Assembly (NCBI GenBank): GCA_946480885.1
Contig: CAMLLK010000047.1
Coordinates: forward strand, 1 to 7,029
Reading direction: 5' to 3'
Source: an uncultured Thermoproteales archaeon
Lineage (GTDB): Archaea > Thermoproteota > Thermoprotei > Thermoproteales > Thermoproteaceae
DNA length: 7,029 nucleotides
Both the position numbers and the translations under genes were made by a program. Shown here in pieces: positions 1 to 5,336 of this stretch. Below the pieces are notes generated by a model. That model had not been told where the DNA came from, searched no databases, and worked only from the letters and a program-made list of their open reading frames with translations. Within the stretch, counting starts at the first letter, position 1. Each line of letters opens with the position of its first letter.

Positions 1-546
1 AAATTGAAATATCTTTTCTACAGTATCTACCCCCACGCCGCTTTCTAAGACTAAAAATATAGCGTCTGCGTTTCTAGCCGTTGCAAATGTTATAGTGTTT
101 AAATCACTTGGCTGGCCCACGACGAGGCTGGGGGTCTTTACAAGTTGTACATAGACGCCGTCTTCTACAAACATAGAGGGAATTGGCTCTACAGTAGAGA
201 AGGGCAAGTCGTCTGGCTCTAGTGAAGTGTTTGTAAGACAACGTAGGAGAGAGGTCTTGCCGGAGCTCGGCGGTCCTATCACTGCAACTTGTAAATCGCC
301 CTCTTTTGCTACATATAGTCTCGTAGAGCCGCTCCTGAGAGACCTCTCTTTCTCTCTCCTTTCTTGTAGCTCTTTCTTTAACTCGGCCATCCTCCGCCTG
401 ACGTGTTTAATCAACTTCTCTGTGCCTTTGTGTTTAGGCACAGTTGAGAGAAACTCCTCCATAGCCTTCAGCTTCTCCTCTGGAGTCTTCGCCTCTATTA
501 CTTTTAACCAAGCGGCTTTTGCCTCAGCGGGTAGATTAGCAGGCAC
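1..546 (-). CDS. DRG/Obg-like GTP-binding protein, N-terminal 182 residues (3' end outside window)
   Basis: The first 182 codons are open, and the gene continues past the left edge. Residues about 20-75 are charged and helical (PEEKLKAMEEF, KGTEKLIKHVRRRMAELKKEL), like the N-terminal helical region of DRG-family GTPases. The P-loop follows at about residues 90-101 (IGPPSSGKTSLL, where DRG proteins normally have GFPSVGKSTLL), then a switch I-like FSTVEPIPSM at 116-125, and ARNADAIFLVLESG at 157-170, which matches the ARNADLILLVLD strand of DRG. The stretch aligned with the G3 motif DLPG reads KTPS (137-140), so the Mg-contacting Asp and switch Gly appear to be missing. The start is GTG at 546: an in-frame TAA lies just upstream with no ATG between, and a TATA-like element is correctly placed. 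DRG proteins are translation-associated GTPases in archaea and eukaryotes; whether this divergent copy hydrolyses GTP is open. It is divergent from icd. The C-terminal G4/G5 and TGS regions cannot be seen. Confidence 0.8.
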   Translation of the reverse strand, partial: MPANLPAEAKAAWLKVIEAKTPEEKLKAMEEFLSTVPKHKGTEKLIKHVRRRMAELKKELQERREKERSLRSGSTRLYVAKEGDLQVAVIGPPSSGKTSLLRCLTNTSLEPDDLPFSTVEPIPSMFVEDGVYVQLVKTPSLVVGQPSDLNTITFATARNADAIFLVLESGVGVDTVEKIFQF

Positions 547-565
547 TGTATAAAACTCGCCAGTA

Positions 566-581
566 GTTTTTTAACTTTATA
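566..581 (-). promoter_or_regulatory. Predicted TATA/BRE region of the DRG-like gene
   Basis: On the minus strand this reads TATAAAGTTAAAAAAC. The A/T core GTTAAAAAA (567-575) is centred about 25 nt before the GTG at 546, with a purine/A-rich BRE-like segment in front. The spacing fits a leaderless transcript starting at or near the GTG. Inferred from spacing and composition only. Confidence 0.5.
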
Positions 582-631
582 GCTTAAGCCATTGCAGTAG
601 TCAAATTTTTAATTGCAAATTGCCTAACGAA

Positions 632-641
632 TATATTTTAA
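632..641 (+). promoter_or_regulatory. Predicted TATA box of icd
   Basis: TATATTTTAA is centred about 25 nt before the GTG at 662, the distance expected for a leaderless start at that codon. There is no comparable A/T box 25 nt before the upstream in-frame TTG at 620. The box would also lie inside the coding region if translation began at 620. This element therefore decides the start chosen for icd. Confidence 0.55.
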
Positions 642-661
642 TTTACCCAGAGTGTCTGTCC

Positions 662-1972
662 GTGTCGGTAGATATAGATAAAATTAAAAAAGAAATACCA
701 AATCTTGTACAATACACTGGTAAATACGTAGAGCCCGATGGAGATTTTATAAAATACAGAGGGCCTGGCCAGTTAGAAGTCCCAGATAAAGTCGTAATTG
801 GGTACATAGAGGGCGACGGCATAGGGCCTGAGGTGGCCTACGCAGCGATTAGAGTGGCAAACGCAGCTGTTGAGAAAGCTTATGGCAAGGCGAAGAGAAT
901 TGTCTGGTATGAAGTATTGGCTGGCGAAAAGGCTGAGAAAATCTTAGGCAGTAGACTACCCGAGCAGAGTATAGAAGTTTTAAAGAGACTGAGAGTATTT
1001 CTAAAAGCGCCTTTAGAGACACCAGTTGGCGGGGGGTTTAGGAGTATAAACGTCACACTACGCCAACTATTCGACCTATACGCCAACATAAGACCTGTTA
1101 AATACTTCCCAGGCCTCCCCTCGCCGTTGAAAAAACCAGAAGATATAGATTTAGTAATCTTTAGAGAGAATACTGAAGACGTCTACGCTGGGATTGAGTG
1201 GCCTTACGACAGCCCAGAGGCTGCGAAGGTGAGAGAATTCTTAAGTAGAGAATTTGGGATAAAGATTAGAGAAGATGCGGGGATTGGGATAAAGCCAATT
1301 AGTAAATTCGGCACACAGAGAATTGCTAGACTCGCTTTAAAATTCGCCATTGAGAACAGAAGGAGAGTTATAACAGTTATGCACAAGGGCAATATCCAAA
1401 AATACACAGAGGGCGCTTTTAAAGAGTGGGCTTTTGAAGTAGCTAGAAGTGAATATAGAGACTACGTAGTCTTTGAAGACGAGCTCGAAAAATACGGCGG
1501 CAAAGTGCCCCCAGGCAAGATCTTAGTCAACGACAGAATTGCAGACAATATGCTCCAGCAATTATTGACAAGGACTGGAGAGTACGACGTGATACTAGCC
1601 CCCAACTTAAACGGCGACTATGTCTCAGACGAGGCCGCGGGGCTTGTCGGCGGCTTAGGAGTGGCGCCGGGTCTAGACGTAGGAGATTGGGGAATGATGG
1701 CAGAGCCCGTCCATGGAACGGCGCCGAAGTATAGAGGAAAGAACTACGTCAACCCCACCGCCACTATACTAGCGCTAGAGTTGTTGTTTAGATTTCTAGG
1801 GTGGAGAGAGGCGGCTGATTTAATACTAAAAGCCGTAGAGACGGCATATAGAGAGGGCTATTACACAGGCGACTTAGTTAGGCAAATGGGAGAAGAAGAA
1901 AAGAAACGAATAAAAGAAGTCTTAGGGACGCAGGAGTTCGCAGATAAATTAGTGGAGATTATAAAAAGCTGA
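662..1972 (+). CDS. icd: Isocitrate dehydrogenase, probably NADP-dependent
   Basis: Oxidatively decarboxylates isocitrate to 2-oxoglutarate in the cytosolic citric acid cycle. The 436-residue product is full length for the archaeal/bacterial homodimeric type. Compared with E. coli ICDH, the isocitrate ligands are present: S128, N130, R134 and R144 (SINVTLRQ...NIRP), R168 and Y175 (FRENTEDVYAGIEW), and K242 (HKGNIQKYTEG). The metal-binding aspartates are D295, D319 and D323 (RIADNMLQQ, NLNGDYVSD). The cofactor loop HGTAPKY (351-357) keeps the Lys and Tyr that contact the NADP 2'-phosphate, and R407 matches E. coli R395. The residue matching Y391 is Gly403, so NADP preference is likely but not certain. 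The start was set at GTG 662 because a TATA box sits 25 nt upstream; an in-frame TTG at 620 would add 14 residues with no family counterpart. The gene is monocistronic. Its 3' end overlaps the convergent acetyltransferase gene, and T-runs at 2015-2019 and 2080-2085 could end its transcript. Confidence 0.95.
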   Translation: MSVDIDKIKKEIPNLVQYTGKYVEPDGDFIKYRGPGQLEVPDKVVIGYIEGDGIGPEVAYAAIRVANAAVEKAYGKAKRIVWYEVLAGEKAEKILGSRLPEQSIEVLKRLRVFLKAPLETPVGGGFRSINVTLRQLFDLYANIRPVKYFPGLPSPLKKPEDIDLVIFRENTEDVYAGIEWPYDSPEAAKVREFLSREFGIKIREDAGIGIKPISKFGTQRIARLALKFAIENRRRVITVMHKGNIQKYTEGAFKEWAFEVARSEYRDYVVFEDELEKYGGKVPPGKILVNDRIADNMLQQLLTRTGEYDVILAPNLNGDYVSDEAAGLVGGLGVAPGLDVGDWGMMAEPVHGTAPKYRGKNYVNPTATILALELLFRFLGWREAADLILKAVETAYREGYYTGDLVRQMGEEEKKRIKEVLGTQEFADKLVEIIKS

Positions 1973-2442
1973 GCCTCTTTTGCAAAGAGATATTCAACAG
2001 GCCTAAAGCCAATCTTTTTGTAGAAATTCATCGCTATTTCATTCAGAGCAGGGAACGACGCCATAATTACCTCAGCGCCTTTTTTCCTCAAGTGCGTTAT
2101 ACCTTCTAATAATAATCTCTTGCCAATACCTCTCCTCCTATACTCCGGCAATATGTAGAACTCTCTAATCACACCTGCGTACTTAGGTCTGTAAAACACG
2201 CGGTCTTCTACATCGCCTTTTAACAAACCTACCACTTTTGAGCCCTCGACAGCTACTAACAATATCGAATTCTCACTCTCAATTGCCTCTTCAAGATATT
2301 TCCGGGCAGCTTGTTCAATATCTGGCGCCACTTGGAGCAGTGGGTCGAATTCCGCATTTAGTCTCTTTAGTCTAACTACTAAATTGGCCGCTGCGTCAAG
2401 ATCGTCTTTTGTAGCCGCCCTAATAACAATAGTCGGATACAT
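1861..2442 (-). CDS. GNAT-family N-acetyltransferase
   Basis: A 193-residue protein with a GNAT fold, predicted to move an acetyl group from acetyl-CoA to an amine; the substrate cannot be told. The N-terminus (IVIRAATKDDLDAAANLV) is the usual beta1-alpha1. LLVAVEGSKVVGLLKGDV (61-78) forms the central strands. Motif A is REFYILPEYRRRGIGKRLL (93-111), with the R/QxxGxG pyrophosphate loop at R102-G105-G107. FPALNEIAMNFYKKIGFRPVEY (130-151) is motif B, with Tyr141 in the usual acid-catalyst position. The recognisable domain ends near residue 156, and residues 157-193 are encoded antisense to the last 112 bases of icd. That tail (rich in Ser, Phe and Ile) has no visible family match and may be an extension after loss of an earlier stop. 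ATG 2442 is supported by a TATA box 26 nt upstream. RimI-type protein acetylation is possible but not shown by any specific residue. Confidence 0.85.
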   Translation of the reverse strand: MYPTIVIRAATKDDLDAAANLVVRLKRLNAEFDPLLQVAPDIEQAARKYLEEAIESENSILLVAVEGSKVVGLLKGDVEDRVFYRPKYAGVIREFYILPEYRRRGIGKRLLLEGITHLRKKGAEVIMASFPALNEIAMNFYKKIGFRPVEYLFAKEAQLFIISTNLSANSCVPKTSFIRFFSSSPICLTKSPV

Positions 2443-2463
2443 GAGTTTTATATTATTACTATA

Positions 2464-2472
2464 GTTTTTAAA
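2464..2472 (-). promoter_or_regulatory. Predicted TATA box of the GNAT gene
   Basis: The minus strand reads TTTAAAAAC within AATATTTAAAAACTATAG, centred 26 nt before ATG 2442. No Shine-Dalgarno-like purine run precedes the ATG, so a leaderless start is likely. Confidence 0.55.
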
Positions 2473-2487
2473 TATTCACAAACTAAG

Positions 2488-2507
2488 ATTTTGTAAATAA
2501 ACAAAAT
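2488..2507. repeat. 20-bp palindrome upstream of the GNAT promoter (possible operator or weak hairpin)
   Basis: ATTTTGTAAATAAACAAAAT is a perfect 7-bp inverted repeat around a 6-base centre. It ends about 16 bp upstream of the GNAT TATA box, where archaeal activators often bind. A second, overlapping inverted repeat pairs TAAATAAAC (2494-2502) with GTTTATTTA (2533-2541). In such AT-rich DNA some symmetry is expected by chance, and an RNA hairpin made almost only of A-U pairs would be weak at high temperature. Confidence 0.4.
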
Positions 2508-2582
2508 ATTATAAATATATATTATTATTTGTGTTTATTTATTAGCTACGTATAATAGAAGATTTATAATATTTAATTAATA

Positions 2583-3443
2583 TTAATCCTTTGACATAAA
2601 TAATACGTTGCTATTTAAAAATTCAGAAATAGTTATTTGTTCAAAATTTTTTGTTTGTATATCTTGTAGACTTATAAATCTATTATTCATCTCTAATATA
2701 ACTTTTTCAACACCACGAATTTTCACCACATCACCTGGTCTATAAGTCAGTAGTCTAATTGAATACGTCAAGTGGTAAATTCTTCTCCCGTCTCTCGACC
2801 CCACAGCCTTCGCGCTCTCTATTACATAACTAGGGAAAGAGTTATGAATTACATAGGCCAGGTGTCGCGCAAATGATGGAGACGTAGTGTAAATATCTAC
2901 GCCGTGTTTAAGTTCTTTTACTTCAGTTATAGCTACTTTTTTATCTTTCCACTTAAAAACTTCTTGCTGTATTAAAAATAGGACTTTTTTTAATATCTCC
3001 TTGTCCAGAACTCTTGGTGTAGATCTAATTTGAATTAACGCAGTCTCTTTTTTAGTTAATAACTCTCTACAATTTGTACATATGTCAAATTTGAAATAAA
3101 TCTCAATATTATATGAATATACACTCGGCGGAATTTCAGAATGAGGCGACCCTTCAATAAATATACGTAAGGTAGTGAAATTTTCATCTTCTTCCACTTC
3201 TATAGATTTCAACTCTCCGACGACTTTACCTTTTTCATAGAGTATTTTTCTATATGATTTATCAAGTTCTTTATACTTTATCCACTTACCTTTTAGATAC
3301 ACAGCCCCGCAGTACTTACATTTCGTAACTACTTTTTCTTGAATAGAGACGAGGGGGTGTTTCTCTATGTAGCATTTTTCACACATGCCTTCTATTAGTC
3401 TATCTACTAAACTGCCGCAGTGTGGGCAGGGGATTTTTGCCAC
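2583..3443 (-). CDS. nmd3: NMD3 family protein (large ribosomal subunit biogenesis)
   Basis: The 286-residue product matches archaeal NMD3, the homologue of the eukaryotic 60S export adaptor. In archaea it is taken to act in 50S subunit maturation or surveillance in the cytoplasm. The N-terminal zinc region has the paired cysteines C6-C9 and C21-C24 (CPHC, CEKC), then C42-C45 (CKYC) and C122-C125 (CTNC). The segment ALIQIRSTPRVLDKEIL and the later HGVDIYTTSPSFARHLAYVI are hallmark NMD3 core sequences. The last 80 residues include a beta-rich part (YRPGDVVKIRG, VEKVILEM) resembling the OB/SH3-like domains. The start is GTG 3443, with only 11 bases to the stop of the methyltransferase gene upstream. 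Read-through from that gene is possible, but an A/T box at 3464-3471 could also give a separate leaderless transcript. The gene looks AT-richer than icd or pheT. Confidence 0.85.
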   Translation of the reverse strand: MAKIPCPHCGSLVDRLIEGMCEKCYIEKHPLVSIQEKVVTKCKYCGAVYLKGKWIKYKELDKSYRKILYEKGKVVGELKSIEVEEDENFTTLRIFIEGSPHSEIPPSVYSYNIEIYFKFDICTNCRELLTKKETALIQIRSTPRVLDKEILKKVLFLIQQEVFKWKDKKVAITEVKELKHGVDIYTTSPSFARHLAYVIHNSFPSYVIESAKAVGSRDGRRIYHLTYSIRLLTYRPGDVVKIRGVEKVILEMNNRFISLQDIQTKNFEQITISEFLNSNVLFMSKD

Positions 3444-3454
3444 GTCTCTATTTA

Positions 3455-4393
3455 CTACATTACTAAATATTTTCTCACCTCTAGAGCAATAGCATATGAC
3501 AAAGGCGGTGGGACGCTCTCTCCTATTTGGTTATATTGAGCGTCTTTTGATCCATAGAACACATAGTCATCGGGATATCCCATGAGCCTAGCCTGTTCTC
3601 TTACAGTTATTAACCTATGTTCCTCTGGGTGGATAAACCTCCTGGACCCCATAACAGTAGGAGCTAAGTCGTCCCAAACTAATCTAATAAAATTTTCATA
3701 AAAGCCGCCGGCGCCGCGGAATTTCATCAACGCCTCCCCCGGCTTTAGTTTCGATATCTTATTCTGTTTTTTAAAACTTAAAGTCGTAGTGTCGTGATTA
3801 GGCAACAACCCGCTGTCCGGCGGAGGTAGATTAGACAACACATCTCTAACTAAAACTCTTGGGGCGCCAGGAGGCTTTATTTCAATATTTGAAATAAAGA
3901 CTCGACTCCTCCTACTCGCCACACCGTAGTCTTCTGCGTGTAAGATATTAAAATAGACGTCGTACCCCACTCTTTTGAATTCCCGCCGTATGTGTGTCCT
4001 CAAGGGCTCTTTCGCTAAGGCGGCGACGTTTTCTAGAACAAATACCTTAGGTTTGAGCTCCCCCACTAGTCTGATAAATTCGAGCGTCAACTGCCCCGCC
4101 GGGTCGACGTATAGTCTATCTGTGGGATCTTCTAATCTGTTGGGATTGGCGGCTGTGAACGGCTCACACGGCGGACTTCCTATGACTATATCTACTCTAT
4201 CGATATATTTTTCAATTAGGCGATAGTCTACCTCTCTAATATCTTCCTGTAAGACTATTGTATCTCTATGGTTAAAGCTATAAGTCCTCGCCGCATCTCT
4301 ATCGATCTCAATTGCGACTTTGATTAAGAAACCAGCTTTCCTAAAGCCTAGCCCAAACCCTCCGCCTCCTGCGAATAAATCTACTACGTACAT
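3455..4393 (-). CDS. C5-cytosine DNA methyltransferase (candidate modification enzyme)
   Basis: A 312-residue enzyme, about the size of M.HhaI, expected to move a methyl group from S-adenosylmethionine to C5 of cytosine in a short DNA target. Conserved motifs appear in order: I, DLFAGGGGFGLGF (5-17); II, E29-I-D31; IV, GSPPCEPFTAANP (72-84) with nucleophile Cys76; VI, LENV with Glu121; VIII, SRRSR (160-164), the QxRxR motif with Ser in place of Gln; IX, REQARLMGYPDDY (265-277); X, NQIGESVPPPLSYAIA (288-303). The target recognition region is residues about 190-260 and includes the usual TV pair (T246-V247). The catalytic set looks intact. Motif IV reads PPCEPFT rather than the usual PPCQ.FS; the tRNA methylase Dnmt2 has PPCQPFT, but its CFT motif is not seen here. 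The gene is divergent from a nuclease-like gene, which suggests restriction-modification. ATG 4393 is supported by the shared TATA element 23-24 nt upstream. Confidence 0.93.
   Translation of the reverse strand: MYVVDLFAGGGGFGLGFRKAGFLIKVAIEIDRDAARTYSFNHRDTIVLQEDIREVDYRLIEKYIDRVDIVIGSPPCEPFTAANPNRLEDPTDRLYVDPAGQLTLEFIRLVGELKPKVFVLENVAALAKEPLRTHIRREFKRVGYDVYFNILHAEDYGVASRRSRVFISNIEIKPPGAPRVLVRDVLSNLPPPDSGLLPNHDTTTLSFKKQNKISKLKPGEALMKFRGAGGFYENFIRLVWDDLAPTVMGSRRFIHPEEHRLITVREQARLMGYPDDYVFYGSKDAQYNQIGESVPPPLSYAIALEVRKYLVM
3464..3471 (-). promoter_or_regulatory. Possible internal TATA box for nmd3
   Basis: AATATTTA on the minus strand (within GAAAATATTTAGTAATG) is centred 24-25 nt before the nmd3 GTG. 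It lies inside the last codons of the methyltransferase gene. The site is weak and palindromic, but its spacing matches the other promoters in the window. Confidence 0.35.
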
Positions 4394-4412
4394 TGACTGT
4401 TAGTGAGTAAAG

Positions 4413-4422
4413 TATATAAATA
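4413..4422. promoter_or_regulatory. Single central TATA element between the methyltransferase and nuclease genes
   Basis: TATATAAATA on the plus strand contains TTTATATA on the minus strand, a strong archaeal box A. The centre of the shared octamer (4413-4420) is about 23.5 nt from ATG 4393 (minus) and 24.5 nt from ATG 4441 (plus). No second A/T box fits either gene in the 47-bp gap. GTAAAG directly to its left is a near-match to a BRE for the plus direction. One TBP site probably serves both genes; this is inferred from spacing. Confidence 0.55.
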
Positions 4423-4440
4423 CAATTTCCAAGGCTCAGC

Positions 4441-5028
4441 ATGGATTTTGCTAAAAAGCTAAAACTAAGGCTTAGCGACATTATTAAATTAGAAAAGCCA
4501 GACGCCTTGAGTTCACGTTATGGCAAAGCTTTTGAAAAAGCCGTCTTGGCTTTGATAAAGGCAAAAGACGCAGTTGTGGCCATCAAGACGTTTATTGAAA
4601 ACTACGGCGAGCCGCACACTGGAGCTATTGGCAAACTTATGAAACTTTCGCCATGGGCTAAGAAAGTGGTAGAGATCGAACCGGCTCCTCCTGTGACTTT
4701 ACAAATAGACGGAGTGACAATCACGGCGCAAGCCGATTTTATTGTAAAATACTCAGACGGGAAGAGAGAACTTATAGAGTTAAAATCTCACATTTTAAAA
4801 TCTGGAGAGTGGAAGACAAAGGCCGAGTGGTCGTTGGCCACTAGAATTATGCGTATGTTATACCGCCGCGCGGGATACGACATGCCTCTGAGATTAATAT
4901 ATTTTGTAGAGAGGGGGGGCAAAGTCTTGCCTGAGGAAGAAGTCTACATATACCCAAAGGATAACAAAGACGACGAGACTATTCTCAATGTGTTAAGAGA
5001 CAGAGTTAAGAAGTCTTTAGGCAAGTGA
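4441..5028 (+). CDS. PD-(D/E)XK nuclease-like protein, candidate restriction endonuclease
   Basis: A 195-residue protein not recognised as a named family, but with the signature of the PD-(D/E)XK nuclease fold. D99 ends the first core strand (ITAQADFIV, 94-102). After a hairpin (KYSDGKR), the second strand carries E113-L-K115 (RELIELKSH), giving D-x13-E-x-K. In front, helix RYGKAFEKAV (26-35) holds E32 in the position of the RecB/Cas4-type motif I glutamate. After the core comes helix WSLATRIMRMLYRRAGY (130-146), then strand LRLIYFV, the order seen in RecB-like nucleases, but the Gln of the QxxxY motif is Met137 here. There are no cysteines, so the iron-sulfur cluster of Cas4 is excluded. No membrane segment is seen. 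The gene is divergent from a DNA methyltransferase gene 47 bp away and probably shares its TATA element, so a type II restriction partner is the best guess. A stand-alone repair nuclease is the alternative. The 3' end overlaps the next gene by 23 bp. Confidence 0.75.
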   Translation: MDFAKKLKLRLSDIIKLEKPDALSSRYGKAFEKAVLALIKAKDAVVAIKTFIENYGEPHTGAIGKLMKLSPWAKKVVEIEPAPPVTLQIDGVTITAQADFIVKYSDGKRELIELKSHILKSGEWKTKAEWSLATRIMRMLYRRAGYDMPLRLIYFVERGGKVLPEEEVYIYPKDNKDDETILNVLRDRVKKSLGK

Positions 5029-5308
5029 AATTACTAGACGCCAATTCGTAGGCTTTTTTTATTATAAAGAAGGCCGTGTTCAGTTTGTCTAAGTGACGCG
5101 TTTGTATGACTGCGTTCTCATCCCCCACCATGAACTCTAATGTACAATCTTCGTCAGACCATGAGAACACTATAAATACGTAGAAATCTTCTCTAAGCTG
5201 TATTTGAGCAAGCGCTTCGTACTGCCTCCACTCAACTGTAAAAGCTTCTATTTCTTTCTCTATGGCGTCTTTGAGCTCTCTAAAATATTGGTCAATTTTC
5301 TGTCTCAT
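5006..5308 (-). CDS. Small hypothetical protein (100 residues)
   Basis: Not recognised. The 100-residue sequence looks folded and soluble: a charged N-terminal helix (about 1-33, QYFRELKDAIEKEIEAF), two probable beta strands (EDFYVFIVFSW, 40-50; CTLEFMVGDE, 55-64), then a C-terminal helix (DKLNTAFFIIKKAYELA, 74-90). There is no signal peptide, membrane segment or zinc motif; the only cysteines are C55 and C95. ATG 5308 has a TATA box 24-25 nt upstream, which supports a real gene. The last seven or so residues are encoded antisense to the end of the nuclease gene. It is divergent from pheT across 48 bp. The position beside a candidate restriction-modification pair might hint at an accessory role, but the sequence does not show one. 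Confidence 0.7.
   Translation of the reverse strand: MRQKIDQYFRELKDAIEKEIEAFTVEWRQYEALAQIQLREDFYVFIVFSWSDEDCTLEFMVGDENAVIQTRHLDKLNTAFFIIKKAYELASSNFTCLKTS
5054..5060 (+). terminator. Possible T-run terminator after the nuclease gene
   Basis: A run of seven T followed by ATTAT begins 25 nt after the nuclease stop. Archaeal RNA polymerase can terminate at such T-runs without a hairpin. It lies inside the opposing small gene, where it encodes Lys codons, so the run may be only coincidental. Confidence 0.35.
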
Positions 5309-5328
5309 AATGTATATGTAGATGTCTC

Positions 5329-5336
5329 TTTAAATA
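5329..5336. promoter_or_regulatory. Single central TATA element between the small orphan gene and pheT
   Basis: TTTAAATA matches archaeal box A (TTTAWATA) on the plus strand and contains the palindrome TTTAAA, so it also works on the minus strand. Its centre is 24.5 nt from both start codons (ATG 5308 minus, GTG 5357 plus). No other box in the 48-bp gap fits either gene. Confidence 0.55.

Larger units (their letters stand above)
2443..2582. other. AT-rich intergenic spacer between nmd3 and the GNAT gene
   Basis: These 140 bases contain very few G or C. They hold the GNAT promoter at the left end, the 20-bp palindrome at 2488-2507, and long stretches of TATAAT/TTATTA sequence. No reading frame with coding character and no RNA gene was recognised. 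The spacer follows the nmd3 stop codon on the minus strand, so it may contain the nmd3 transcription end, although on that strand no T-run exceeds four. Confidence 0.6.

Noticed and set aside
227..553. Open frame of 108 codons on the plus strand
   Set aside because: It lies antisense to the DRG-like gene, whose P-loop and helical N-terminus are clearly recognisable; the plus-strand product has no family features.
2443..2582. Replication origin or attachment site in the AT-rich spacer
   Set aside because: There are no repeated origin recognition boxes, no tRNA gene and no integrase nearby; AT richness alone is normal for crenarchaeal spacers.
3704..3719. GC-rich partly palindromic run (GCCGCCGGCGCCGCGG)
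   Set aside because: It encodes the Arg-Gly-Ala-Gly-Gly segment of the methyltransferase and is explained by codon choice; no regulatory context.
3720..3735. TTGATGA on the minus strand as a possible C box of a C/D guide RNA (common in Pyrobaculum)
   Set aside because: No CTGA D or D' box follows at the proper distance, the first base is not a purine, and it lies in well-conserved methyltransferase codons.
4441..5028. Cas4 or another CRISPR adaptation nuclease
   Set aside because: There are no cysteines for the iron-sulfur cluster, the QxxxY motif is incomplete, and no CRISPR repeats or other cas genes are in the window.
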